In this document: one piece after another, positions 24,965 through 33,328 of the stretch
How the letters are laid out: every line of letters starts with the position of its first letter
How positions within the stretch are numbered: the first letter of the stretch is position 1
Assembly: GCA_965198855.1 (NCBI GenBank)
Contig: CBDAPZ010000001.1
Span: forward strand, 2,666,001-2,730,000
Length of the DNA stretch: 64,000 nt
Direction: 5' to 3'
DNA from: BOG-908 sp965198855
Lineage (GTDB): Bacteria; Pseudomonadota; Alphaproteobacteria; Acetobacterales; Acetobacteraceae
Notes under the pieces: model-generated
What the model saw: only the letters and a program-made list of their open reading frames with translations
Database searches by the model: none
What the model was told of the DNA's origin: nothing
Program-made: the position numbers and the translations under genes

Positions 24965-25010
24965 AAGGAAGCAGTTCCTTTTTTGAAAAAAGAACCGAAA
25001 AACTTCTATC
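24965..25010 (-). repeat. A/T-rich stem-loop element, copy 5 (reverse)
   Basis: AAGGAAGCAGTTCC, TTTTTTGAAAAAAGAACCG, AAAAACTTCTATC. Placed immediately upstream of dapB and forward relative to it. Confidence 0.8.
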
Positions 25011-25026
25011 ACTTAGGCAAAATGAT

Positions 25027-25054
25027 GGCGGCGCAGTCCAAGGACTGCGCCGCC
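25027..25054. terminator. Hairpin terminator after dnaJ
   Basis: Perfect 13 bp arms GGCGGCGCAGTCC/GGACTGCGCCGCC with a 2 nt loop. On the minus strand it is followed by ATCATTTTGCC. It lies between the dnaJ stop (25207) and dapB, so it probably limits read-through from the heat-shock genes. The rest of 24948-25206 shows only repeat copy 5. Confidence 0.6.
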
Positions 25055-25206
25055 TATGACACCGGCCGCCAGCGCGGGGGGGGATGCGCCTCGGCTCTGA
25101 TGCTGAATGATATTTACATCCACGTGGCGCACTTGCAACTGTCAAACGCCGATTTCACAAAACTGTGTTATTTCGGATTGATGACACACAATGGCCACAG
25201 CAACAT

Positions 25207-26343
25207 TCAGTCACGTCCTGCCAAAAACTCCTTCATCTTGGCGAAAAACCCTTCATTCTCGGGGCTACCCTTCGCGTGGCCGCTGGCTTCGGCTTCGAAC
25301 TCCTCGAGCAACTCGCGCTGACGGCGGGTGAGATGAAGCGGTGTCTCGACCTTCGCCTGTATCACCATGTCGCCGCGGGCGGCGCTGCGCAGGACTGAAA
25401 AGCCCTTGCCGCGGAGACGGAACTGGGCGCCGGTCTGCGTGCCAGAGGGGATTTTGAGTTTCTGGCGCGTACCGTCGATCGCCGGTACATCGATCTCGTC
25501 GCCGAGAGCTGCCTGGCTCATGCGCAACGGCACCTCGCAGAAGATGTGAGCGCCCTCGCGGTGGAACAGCGTGTGCGGGCGGATCGCGATGTGCACATAG
25601 AGATCACCAGGCGGTGCACCCTGCCCGCCAGCTTCGCCTTCGCCTTGCAAACGGATGCGTGTGCCGTCCTCGACGCCGGCGGGGATGGTGACCTGCAGCG
25701 ACCGCTCACGCTGGACCGTGCCTGCGCCCTGGCAGACGCGGCACGGCGTGCGGATGACGCGGCCGGAGCCGCCACAGGTAGGACAGGCGCGCTCGATGAG
25801 GAAGAAACCTTGCTGCGCACGCACCTTGCCTGCGCCGTTGCACGTACCGCAGGTATCGGCCGCACGTTGGCCATCGGCAGAGCCGGTGCCTTTGCAGGAT
25901 TCACAAGTGACGCGGGTGGGAACACGCACCGGGGTTTTCGTACCGGCGAAAGCGTCGGGTAGGTCGATCTCGACCTGCACGTTGATGTCGGCACCCGAGC
26001 GTGTGCGGCTGCGTCCGCCACCGCGGCCGGTAAAATCGCCGAACATCTGGTCGAAAATGTCGCCAAGGCCGCCGGCGGCCGCGAAATCGAACCCGCTGGC
26101 AGCACCCGGGCCGCCCTGCTCGAAAGCGGCGTGGCCGAAGCGGTCATAAGCGGCGCGCTTCTGGTCGTCCTTGAGGATCTCATAAGCTTCGCTGACTTCC
26201 TTGAAGCGGGATTCAGCTGCCTTGTCACCCGGATTGCGGTCCGGGTGGTATTTCATCGCGAGCTTGCGATACGCTTTTTTGAGGTCGTCCGCGGTGGCCT
26301 CGCGGGGCACCTCCAGAAGCGCATAAAAATCTGATTTTGCCAT
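25207..26343 (-). CDS. dnaJ: Chaperone DnaJ
   Basis: 378 residues, full type I DnaJ: J domain (DFYALLEVPREATADDLKKA, HPD in KYHPDRNPGD), G/F linker, four zinc-binding CxxCxGxG repeats (CESCKGTG, CGTCNGAG, CPTCGGSG, CRVCQGAG) and the C-terminal substrate-binding domains. It stimulates DnaK ATPase and delivers unfolded proteins. It is 69 nt downstream of dnaK and probably cotranscribed. A strong hairpin follows at 25027. Confidence 0.97.
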   Translation of the reverse strand: MAKSDFYALLEVPREATADDLKKAYRKLAMKYHPDRNPGDKAAESRFKEVSEAYEILKDDQKRAAYDRFGHAAFEQGGPGAASGFDFAAAGGLGDIFDQMFGDFTGRGGGRSRTRSGADINVQVEIDLPDAFAGTKTPVRVPTRVTCESCKGTGSADGQRAADTCGTCNGAGKVRAQQGFFLIERACPTCGGSGRVIRTPCRVCQGAGTVQRERSLQVTIPAGVEDGTRIRLQGEGEAGGQGAPPGDLYVHIAIRPHTLFHREGAHIFCEVPLRMSQAALGDEIDVPAIDGTRQKLKIPSGTQTGAQFRLRGKGFSVLRSAARGDMVIQAKVETPLHLTRRQRELLEEFEAEASGHAKGSPENEGFFAKMKEFLAGRD

Positions 26344-26412
26344 CGATATAACCTAGGCGGAACGACGCCGCCCCTCCACACCGCTTTCGCAGCATGGAGG
26401 GGCGGCTGAGGC

Positions 26413-28326
26413 TTAGGCTGACTTCTTCTTGTTTTCGTCGAGTTCTTCGAACTCGGCGTCGACAACATTCTCTGCCTCAGGTGCTGCACCCTCAGCTTGC
26501 GGGCCGCCGGCGCCGGCGGCCGCTTCGGCCTTGTAGACGTGCTCGCCGATCTTCATCGCGGCCTGGCTCAAGCGATCGCTGGCCGTCTTCAGTTCTTCCG
26601 GATTGGTGCCTTCCATTGCGGTGCGAACTGCGGCGATCGCAGATTCCGCCTCGGTGCGGTCGGCGGCGGGCATCTTGTCGCCATGGTCCTTCAGGTTGCG
26701 CTCCACCTGATGGACCATCGCTTCAGCGTGGTTCTTGGTCTCGACCATCTCGCGGCGCTTCTTGTCGGCGTCGGCATTCGCCTCAGCTTCCTTGACCATG
26801 CGCTCGATGTCAGCGTCAGAAAGACCACCGCTGGCCTGGATTTTGATCTGCTGCTCCTTGCCTGTGGCCTTGTCACGGGCGCTCACGGAAACAATGCCGT
26901 TCGCGTCGATGTCGAAGGTCACCTCGATCTGCGGCACGCCACGCGGCGCAGACGGGATGCCGACTAGGTCGAACTGGCCGAGCATCTTGTTGTCGGCCGC
27001 CATTTCGCGTTCGCCCTGGAACACCTTGATGGTGACCGCACCCTGATTGTCATCCGCCGTCGAGAAGATCTGGCTCTTCTTGGTGGGGATGGTGGTGTTG
27101 CGATCGATCAGGCGGGTGAACACGCCGCCGAGGGTCTCGATGCCCAGGCTGAGCGGGGTCACGTCGAGCAGCAGCACGTCCTTCACGTCGCCGCGCAGCA
27201 CGGCGCCCTGGATGGCTGCACCAATGGCGACCACTTCGTCGGGGTTCACGTTGCGGGCGGGGTCACGGCCAAAGAACTGCTTTACGGCCTCGATCACCTT
27301 GGGCATGCGGGTCATGCCACCGACGAGGATGACCTCGTTGATCTCGGAAGCTGCGACACCGGCATCCTTCAGGGCCGCACGGCACGGGTCCATGGTGCGG
27401 GTAATCAAGTCGTCGACCAAGCTCTCCAGCTTTGCGCGGGTAAGCTTCATCACGAGGTGCTTCGGCCCAGAGGCGTCCGCGGTAATGAAGGGCAGGTTGA
27501 TCTCGGTCTCCTTGGCGGTGGAGAGCTCGATCTTTGCCTTTTCGGCCGCTTCCTTCAGGCGCTGCAGGGCGAGCTTGTCGGAGCGCAAATCGATGCCCTG
27601 GTCGCGCTTGAACTCGCTTGCGAGATAGTCGATGACGCGGGCGTCGAAATCCTCGCCGCCGAGGAAGGTGTCGCCATTGGTGGATTTCACCTCGAAGACG
27701 CCGTCGCCGATTTCCAGCACGGAAACGTCGAAGGTGCCGCCGCCGAGGTCATAGACCACGATGGTGCCGGCGCTCTTTTTGTCCAGGCCGTAGGCCAGGG
27801 CAGCCGCGGTCGGCTCGTTGATGATGCGGAGGACTTCGAGGCCGGCGATACGACCGGCATCCTTGGTGGCCTGGCGCTGGGCGTCGTTGAAGTAGGCCGG
27901 GACGGTGATGACCGCCTGGGTGACTTTCTCGCCGAGATAGGATTCGGCGGTTTCCTTCATCTTGCCGAGCACGTCGGCGCTGATCTTGCCGGGGGCGTAT
28001 TTTTCGCCGCGGGCCTCAACCCATGCGTCGCCATTGTCACCCTTGACGATGCCGTAGGGGACGAGGCCGCGATCCTTGGCCACCAGCGGATCGTCGAAGC
28101 GGCGGCCGATGAGGCGCTTGACCGCATAGAAGGTGTTGGTTGGGTTGGTCACAGCCTGGCGCTTTGCTGCCTGGCCGACGAGACGCTCACCGCTGTCGCT
28201 GAAGGCGACCATACTGGGGGTGGTGCGGGCACCCTCGCTGTTGTCGATCACATGGACTTCGCCATTTTCCATGATCGCGACGCAGGAATTGGTGGTGCCC
28301 AGGTCGATACCGATAACCTTGCTCAT
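26413..28326 (-). CDS. dnaK: Chaperone DnaK (Hsp70)
   Basis: 637 residues. N-terminal ATPase signatures GIDLGTTNSCVA, VYDLGGGTFDVSVLE and VILVGGMTRMPKV; substrate domain with LSLGIETLGGVFTRLI and NTTIPTKKSQIFSTA; C-terminal lid ending in the EELDENKKKSA acidic tail. Central heat-shock chaperone of the cytoplasm. A heat-shock-like promoter is visible upstream at 28401-28428. The divergent neighbour is a secreted unknown at 28638. Confidence 0.98.
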   Translation of the reverse strand: MSKVIGIDLGTTNSCVAIMENGEVHVIDNSEGARTTPSMVAFSDSGERLVGQAAKRQAVTNPTNTFYAVKRLIGRRFDDPLVAKDRGLVPYGIVKGDNGDAWVEARGEKYAPGKISADVLGKMKETAESYLGEKVTQAVITVPAYFNDAQRQATKDAGRIAGLEVLRIINEPTAAALAYGLDKKSAGTIVVYDLGGGTFDVSVLEIGDGVFEVKSTNGDTFLGGEDFDARVIDYLASEFKRDQGIDLRSDKLALQRLKEAAEKAKIELSTAKETEINLPFITADASGPKHLVMKLTRAKLESLVDDLITRTMDPCRAALKDAGVAASEINEVILVGGMTRMPKVIEAVKQFFGRDPARNVNPDEVVAIGAAIQGAVLRGDVKDVLLLDVTPLSLGIETLGGVFTRLIDRNTTIPTKKSQIFSTADDNQGAVTIKVFQGEREMAADNKMLGQFDLVGIPSAPRGVPQIEVTFDIDANGIVSVSARDKATGKEQQIKIQASGGLSDADIERMVKEAEANADADKKRREMVETKNHAEAMVHQVERNLKDHGDKMPAADRTEAESAIAAVRTAMEGTNPEELKTASDRLSQAAMKIGEHVYKAEAAAGAGGPQAEGAAPEAENVVDAEFEELDENKKKSA

Positions 28327-28400
28327 ACGCGTAAAACTCCTTGGTCAGCGGCCGGAAGCGGCCCGAAGCACCGCAGTCGGCCCTAATTCGATTGGGGGGA

Positions 28401-28428
28401 TGTATTGAGCGGGGCGCGCTTTCACAAG
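28401..28428 (-). promoter_or_regulatory. Probable RpoH (sigma-32) promoter of dnaK
   Basis: On the minus strand GGCTTGTGAAAG (CTTG at 28428-28425) is followed after 17 nt by CAATACA (28407-28401). This resembles the alphaproteobacterial heat-shock consensus CTTG-N17-CYTAT. The 5' leader to dnaK would be about 65 nt. The rest of the 311 bp gap 28327-28637 shows no gene. Confidence 0.45.
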
Positions 28429-28637
28429 CCCGGATGTGAAGAAAGACGGCCGCAGATGCAGGTAATGGCTACGGCGGTTGCAGGCAGATGACGAGGACGC
28501 GGAATCTGGAACATAAGGCGAATCTTTATTTGCCCAGATACCCCACGAAATCCTAATCTAGGGTTTAGGCGGGCAGATTTCCAGCTGCGCATGCCGCCTC
28601 CCCTGCCCTTCTTTACACCCTCATAAAGGAACGTCGC

Positions 28638-29627
28638 ATGATCTTGCGCCGATGGATTCCGGCTGCGTTTTTCTTTGTATTTCCGGCGCTATGCCATGCG
28701 CAGACCAGTTTTGTCGGACTAGACGGCAAGAGCCGTTATCCGGGCGTGACGATCTTCTGTCCGAGCGGGACCGGCGTGGTGGCGTGCAATTTTGCGGGTG
28801 GCGGTTCGGGGACGAGCAGCACAGTCTCGATACAGTCCGGCGGTGCTGCGGTGTCAGTCAGCAACCGTTTTCCGATGGCCGAGCCGTCGCTGGATGCGCT
28901 GATCAGTGGCGGCGCGCTGACGATTGGTGGAAGTGTCAGCCTTGCCGGGTCGCCTTCGGTGACATTGGGTGCGGGCGGCGCTGCGATCGGGTCGGTGAGC
29001 GTCTCCAATCTGCCGGCGACGCAACCGGTCTCGGCTGCCGCGCTGCCCTTGCCGGCGGGGGCTGCGACGGCCGCGGCGCAGGCGGCACCGCTGGGGCCGG
29101 TGGCACCTGGGGCTGCCACCGCGACAAGCTCGGTGGTGATGGGGTGCCTTTCGAACACGACCTTGCCGAGTTTTGCGGCTGGCCAGCAGGGCGCGGTGCC
29201 GTGCGACAGTTCCGGCCGGCCCTATGTCGTGACGGTGCCGAGCCTGAATAATCAGCCGACCTATCTCCAGGCGGTCAGCAGCGGCGGTGTGACGGTGTAT
29301 CGCGCGATCAATGCGGCGGCTTCCACGATGGCGGCCAATGTGAAGGCGTCGAGCGGCTCGATTTATGGCTACGAGGCCTGCAATGCCGGGACGGGTGCGG
29401 CCTATTTGCGGCTATTCGCGCTGGCGAGTGCGCCGGTGGTCGGCACGAGCACACCTTCGATCAGCAAGCTGCTGGCGGCGGGTTCGTGCCAAGGTTTTTC
29501 CAACCCTGTGGGCTTGGCGTTCTCGAACGGGATCGGGGTGGATGTGACGTCGGGCAGCATGGCGGATAGCGACAGCACGGCGGTGAGCACGGCCAGCCAG
29601 GTGAGCGTGGAGGTATACTACAAGTAG
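28638..29627 (+). CDS. Secreted low-complexity protein of unknown function
   Basis: 329 residues. Signal peptide MILRRWIPAAFFFVFPALCHA. The mature part starts QTSFVGLDGKSRYPGVTIFC, is very rich in Ala, Gly, Ser, Thr and Val to about residue 190, and ends in a beta-rich domain with four cysteines and VSVEVYYK. Low-complexity plus a beta C-terminus recalls fibre or phage-tail-like surface proteins, but I cannot name the family. ATG with AAAGGAACG upstream. It interrupts the heat-shock locus on the opposite strand to dnaK and grpE. Confidence 0.72.
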   Translation: MILRRWIPAAFFFVFPALCHAQTSFVGLDGKSRYPGVTIFCPSGTGVVACNFAGGGSGTSSTVSIQSGGAAVSVSNRFPMAEPSLDALISGGALTIGGSVSLAGSPSVTLGAGGAAIGSVSVSNLPATQPVSAAALPLPAGAATAAAQAAPLGPVAPGAATATSSVVMGCLSNTTLPSFAAGQQGAVPCDSSGRPYVVTVPSLNNQPTYLQAVSSGGVTVYRAINAAASTMAANVKASSGSIYGYEACNAGTGAAYLRLFALASAPVVGTSTPSISKLLAAGSCQGFSNPVGLAFSNGIGVDVTSGSMADSDSTAVSTASQVSVEVYYK

Positions 29628-30036
29628 CCAGAACGCACGCTCGTCGTTGCGTTATGAATATGTTTCGCAAGCGGCAGGCCTTGTGCTGGCTTACGCTTTG
29701 TTCAGCATTTGCGGGCTCAATCGCCATTTCACACCACGTGCCTCCAACGATTTGCCTGGCTTTCCAATGGCGGGACGTATCAAACCGAAGACCCTGCGGC
29801 GCGATGTTCTGGTTTGCGCGCACGCTGGATGTTCCGGCTGATCACCTCGTCGACGTTCTTGCCATCGCAAAGGTGCCGGTAGCTGATCCTGGAGCGCTAG
29901 GCTCCTATCCGCTGGATGCCACAGCAATACATCCAGGTCAGTCTAAAGCTAGGCACTTCACTGAATGCCGACGCTTATGACTGGTATCCGGAGCCGTTCT
30001 CGACGCGGTAACGCGGGGATCGTTCCCTGCGTTGAC
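29628..30036. other. Gap with possible decayed small ORFs
   Basis: About 410 bp of lower G+C. A 108-residue frame (29654-29980) starts with a signal-like MNMFRKRQALCWLTLCSAFA but has no known pattern. In another frame a plausible tail MPQQYIQVSLKLGTSL...YDWYPEPFSTR ends at about 30011. The two could be pieces of one frameshifted gene or chance. I do not call a gene. Confidence 0.3.
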
Positions 30037-30618
30037 TTATGCTGTCGTATCGACCGAGTGAACTGGGTCCGCCTGGCCGTCGGCTTTCGCTACAACGACC
30101 ATCGCGGGACGCAGCAGGCGGCCATTTAGGGTCCAGGCGCGGCTCCAGGCTTGAACGACAGTGCCGGGCGGGTGCTCGGCGGTGGCTTGTTCGGCCATCG
30201 CCTGGTGCAAATTGGCGTCGAAGGGTTTGCCGACGGGGTCGTCGCCGAGGATGTTGTTGCGCTCCAAGAGGCCGACGAAGCTGCGTTCGACGCCTTCGAA
30301 GCCGTCTCGGAGTTTGGTGACGATCTCGGGCTCGCCTGGTTCGGCTGGCGGCAAGGAGGTGATGCCGCGGCGCAGGTTCTCGGCGGCTTCCACCACATCC
30401 TTGGCGAATTTCTGGACGGCGAACTGGCGGGTGTCGTCCACGTCGCGCTTGGCGCGGGTGCGGACGTTCTGCATTTCGGCTTCGGCGCGCATCCAGCGGT
30501 CGCGGAAATCGTCGCGCTCGGTTTCGAGCTCTGCGATGCGCTTGGCGGCTTCGCTCATCAGGTCTTCGTCGGCAGGTGCTTCGCCCGCGGGCTCGGGAGT
30601 TTCAAATGTGTCGCTCAT
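30037..30618 (-). CDS. grpE: Nucleotide exchange factor GrpE
   Basis: 193 residues. An acidic N-terminus, a long coiled coil (EAAKRIAELETERDDFRDRWMRAEAEMQNVRTRAKRD), then the C-terminal beta domain with the signature PFDANLHQAMAEQ, HPPGTVVQAWSRAWTLNGRLLRPAMVVVAK. It releases ADP from DnaK. Same direction as hrcA, with a membrane protein gene between them. Repeat copy 6 lies just upstream. Confidence 0.96.
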   Translation of the reverse strand: MSDTFETPEPAGEAPADEDLMSEAAKRIAELETERDDFRDRWMRAEAEMQNVRTRAKRDVDDTRQFAVQKFAKDVVEAAENLRRGITSLPPAEPGEPEIVTKLRDGFEGVERSFVGLLERNNILGDDPVGKPFDANLHQAMAEQATAEHPPGTVVQAWSRAWTLNGRLLRPAMVVVAKADGQADPVHSVDTTA

Positions 30619-30674
30619 GCCCCGCAGTTAGGCGATCAATGGGCAAGGAACAAGTGTGATGGCCTGCCCTCTGG

Positions 30675-30724
30675 GACGTAAAAGTTTTTTGCTTCTTTTT
30701 TTCAAAAAAGAAGTCCTTCACTTC
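30675..30724 (+). repeat. A/T-rich stem-loop element, copy 6 (forward)
   Basis: Best consensus copy: GACGTAAAAGTTTTTTG, CTTCTTTTTTT/AAAAAAGAAG, TCCTTCACTTCC. It overlaps the stop codon (30720-30718) of the membrane protein gene and lies upstream of grpE in reverse sense. Confidence 0.85.
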
Positions 30725-31368
30725 CTCGTTCTGGTGCGCGCCATCACGAGCCTCCCCGGAACCCTCTGCTCCAGCCGCCAGCCGATCTTCACCGGTTTCC
30801 CAAGTCCCAGAGCCTGCCACACCAGCCACCCGGCCGACGCCAGCGCGATGATCCCCAGCACAACGATCGCGATGTCCACGATTATTTGAGACACATGCGA
30901 TGTGGGCGCCAGCATGATGGTACGCGGCATGCCCGGGCGATGTGGCCCGCGGATCATGCGGGGCGCTTCATCCGGGAAGCTCAGCCATTCCAGCAGCAAG
31001 GCGGCGACGATGCCGATGATGGCCACGAGCACGCTGTCGATGCCGCTCCTGACCGGGATGCGGCGTGTCGATGCGCCGCGTTTCGAGCGGTAGCCGTCGC
31101 GGATGCGACCGATGGTCGGCACGATCATGTAGACGGGCGGTTCACCCGGGACAGCCATGGGAGCGGCCGCTCTCATCTGCGCAAATTTTTCGGCGTTGCG
31201 CTCGACGAGTGTGGCGGCGTGGGCGCGGAGGGCTTCGTCGCCTTCGACCACGATGCGGGGGGGCATGCGCTGTAGGGCGGCAGCAAGCTCTTCGCGGGAA
31301 TTGACGATGGTAGCGTTGCGGTATTTCAGCCAGAGCAGAAAATGCCGAACGAAATGAATGAGGCCCAT
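30718..31368 (-). CDS. Unknown membrane protein between hrcA and grpE
   Basis: 216 residues. Soluble N-terminal half (MGLIHFVRHFLLWLKYRNATIV, then EELAAALQRMPPRIVVEGDEALRAHA), followed by two membrane helices (DSVLVAIIGIVAALLLEWL and IIVDIAIVVLGIIALASAGWLVW) and a basic tail. I do not recognise the family. It lies 35 nt after hrcA and 99 nt before grpE on the same strand, so it may be part of the heat-shock operon. The stop codon lies inside repeat copy 6. Confidence 0.65.
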   Translation of the reverse strand: MGLIHFVRHFLLWLKYRNATIVNSREELAAALQRMPPRIVVEGDEALRAHAATLVERNAEKFAQMRAAAPMAVPGEPPVYMIVPTIGRIRDGYRSKRGASTRRIPVRSGIDSVLVAIIGIVAALLLEWLSFPDEAPRMIRGPHRPGMPRTIMLAPTSHVSQIIVDIAIVVLGIIALASAGWLVWQALGLGKPVKIGWRLEQRVPGRLVMARTRTRK

Positions 31369-31403
31369 GAGGTTATCTACTGCACCGTCATCGTGCTCGA
31401 CAA

Positions 31404-32459
31404 TCAGCCGAGCAGGCGGCCGATGACGCGGGCGGTGTAGTCGACCACCGGGATGATGCGGCCGTAATTGATGCGGGTGGGGCCGATGACACCGATGGCG
31501 CCGACGATGCGGTCCGCCGCGTTGCGGGCGGGGGCCACGACCATCGAGACGCCGGTGCTGCCGAAGAGGGCGCTTTCAGCACCGATGAAGATGCGGACCC
31601 CGTCGGATTGCTCGGCGAGTTCGAGCAGGCGGAGCATGGTCTCCTGGGTTTCGAGGCGTTCGAAAAGGACCTGGATGGCGGCAAGGTTCTCGATCTGGGT
31701 GACGTCGGCGAGCAGGCGGGCCTGGCCGCGGACGATGAGGGAGCCGGCGCTGCCGGTCTGTGTCCAGGTGGCGAGGCCTGCTTCGACGACGTGGGCGGCG
31801 AGCTGGTCGAGCTGGCCGCGGTCGGTTGTCATTTCCTCGGCGACGCGGCGGCGGAGTTCGGGCAGCGTGCGGCCTTGGGCACGGGCGTTAAGGTAGTTGG
31901 CGGCTTCGGTCAGGGCGGAGGGTGGGAGACCGGCGGGGATTTCGATGATGCGGTTCTCGACCTGGCCGTCCGCGGCGACGAGGATGACCAAGGCGCGGCC
32001 GGAGCCTAGGGACGCGAACTCGATGTGCTTGATTGCACCTTCGGATTTGGGGGCGAGCACCATGCCGGCGGCCTGGCTGAGGCCGGAGAGCATCGCGGAG
32101 GCGTCGGCCAACGTGTCGTGCAGACTGCGGCCGTGGGCGGCGAGTTGCTTGCTGATGGAGTCGCGCTCGTCGTCGCCGAGTTCGCCGAATTGGAGCAGGC
32201 CGTCGACGAAGAGGCGCAAGCCGCGCTCGGTGGGCAGACGGCCCGAGGAGGTGTGGGGAGAGAAGAGAAGGCCGGCATCGGTGAGGTCGGCCATGACGTT
32301 GCGGATGGTGGCCGGCGAGAGCGCGATGGGAAGGCGGCGTGCGAGGGTGCGGCTGCCGACCGGTTCTCCGGTGCCTACGTATTGTTCGACGATCTCGCGG
32401 AGGACGGCGGCGGCGCGCGGGTCTAGGCCCGGAGGGAGCGGTCTGGGGGGGTAGTCCAT
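31404..32459 (-). CDS. hrcA: Heat-inducible transcription repressor HrcA
   Basis: 351 residues. N-terminal winged helix (VLREIVEQYVGTGEPVGSRTLARR, LSPATIRNVMADLTDAGLL, PHTSSGRLPTERGLRLFVD), then the GAF-like effector domain and C-terminal GPTRINYGRIIPVVDYTARVI. It represses groE-type operons at CIRCE sites; no CIRCE element is visible here. ATG 32459. The frame remains open upstream through repeat copy 7 (KSFLLLFFKKEAL), which is not real coding. Confidence 0.95.
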   Translation of the reverse strand: MDYPPRPLPPGLDPRAAAVLREIVEQYVGTGEPVGSRTLARRLPIALSPATIRNVMADLTDAGLLFSPHTSSGRLPTERGLRLFVDGLLQFGELGDDERDSISKQLAAHGRSLHDTLADASAMLSGLSQAAGMVLAPKSEGAIKHIEFASLGSGRALVILVAADGQVENRIIEIPAGLPPSALTEAANYLNARAQGRTLPELRRRVAEEMTTDRGQLDQLAAHVVEAGLATWTQTGSAGSLIVRGQARLLADVTQIENLAAIQVLFERLETQETMLRLLELAEQSDGVRIFIGAESALFGSTGVSMVVAPARNAADRIVGAIGVIGPTRINYGRIIPVVDYTARVIGRLLG

Positions 32460-32465
32460 CTGGGA

Positions 32466-32511
32466 GGAAGCAAGCGCTTCTTTTTTGAAAAAAAGAAGCA
32501 AAAAACTTTTG
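32466..32511 (-). repeat. A/T-rich stem-loop element, copy 7 (reverse)
   Basis: GGAAGCAAGCGCTTC, TTTTTTGAAAAAAAGAAGC, AAAAAACTTTT. Directly upstream of hrcA and forward relative to it. Confidence 0.85.
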
Positions 32512-32536
32512 GATTCTGGGGCCTTGTCTCTTTGAA

Positions 32537-32586
32537 GTAGAAGTTTTTCAGTCCTTTTTTTCAAAAAAGGACTGCTTGCTTTCCTC
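32537..32586 (+). repeat. A/T-rich stem-loop element, copy 8 (forward)
   Basis: GTAGAAGTTTTTCAG, arms CAGTCCTTTTTTT/AAAAAAGGACTG, GCTTGCTTTCC tail. The outer stem pairs are changed on both sides relative to copies 6 and 7. Upstream of rph and forward relative to it. Confidence 0.85.
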
Positions 32587-32614
32587 TTTGCCAGGGCCAG
32601 TCTATCACCCGCCG

Positions 32615-33328
32615 ATGCGCCACGAAAATCGCCCGCCCGATGCCCTCCGCCGTGTTTCGATTGAGCCCGGTTTCTCGCACCATGCCGAGGGCAGCTGCCT
32701 CATCCGAATGGGTGGCACGGAGGTTTTGTGCACGGCCAGCGTCGAGCCAAAGGTGCCATCGTTCATGCGCGGGCAAGGCAAAGGTTGGGTGACCGCAGAA
32801 TACGGCATGCTGCCGCGCGCGACCCATACCCGCGGCGATCGCGAAGCGGCGAAGGGCAAACAATCCGGCCGCACGCAGGAGATACAGCGGCTGATCGGGC
32901 GGTCGTTGCGGGCTGTTAGCAATCGCGAGGCGATGGGCGAGATGTCGGTGTCGCTGGATTGCGATGTGCTGAATGCGGATGGCGGCACGCGCTGCGCCAG
33001 CATTACCGGAGCATATGTGGCATTGTCGTTGGCGTTCCGGAAGCTGGTGGCCAACAAGGTGATCGCTGCGGTGCCGCTGCTTGGACAGGTGGCGGCGGTG
33101 TCCTGCGGGCTGGTGGGGGGCGTGGCGTTGCTGGATTTGGATTACCGGGAGGATAGCGGGGCCGAGGCGGATGCGAATTTCGTGCTGACGGAGACCGGCG
33201 GGATTGTCGAGATACAGGGCACGGCTGAGCAGTCGCCGTTCAGCGAGGCGCAGTTTCTGGAGTTGATGGTGTTGGCGAAGCTGGGAACGGCGCGGCTGTT
33301 CGAAGCGCAACGTGCGGCACTGGGCTGA
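32615..33328 (+). CDS. rph: Ribonuclease PH
   Basis: 237 residues. PH-domain motifs: RRVSIEPGFSHHAEGSCLIRMGGTEVLCTASVE, GKGWVTAEYGMLPRATHTR, SGRTQEIQRLIGRSLRAV, LDCDVLNADGGTRCASITGAYVAL, DLDYREDSGAEADANFVLTETGGIVEIQGTAE. It trims the 3' ends of tRNA precursors using phosphate. The start at 32615 fits the family; a start 13 codons upstream is unlikely. The stop overlaps the rdgB start (TGATG). Confidence 0.96.
   Translation: MRHENRPPDALRRVSIEPGFSHHAEGSCLIRMGGTEVLCTASVEPKVPSFMRGQGKGWVTAEYGMLPRATHTRGDREAAKGKQSGRTQEIQRLIGRSLRAVSNREAMGEMSVSLDCDVLNADGGTRCASITGAYVALSLAFRKLVANKVIAAVPLLGQVAAVSCGLVGGVALLDLDYREDSGAEADANFVLTETGGIVEIQGTAEQSPFSEAQFLELMVLAKLGTARLFEAQRAALG

Noticed and set aside
31065..31304. 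Arg-rich plus-strand frame in the hrcA-grpE interval
   Set aside because: Antisense to the membrane protein gene, no start signal.
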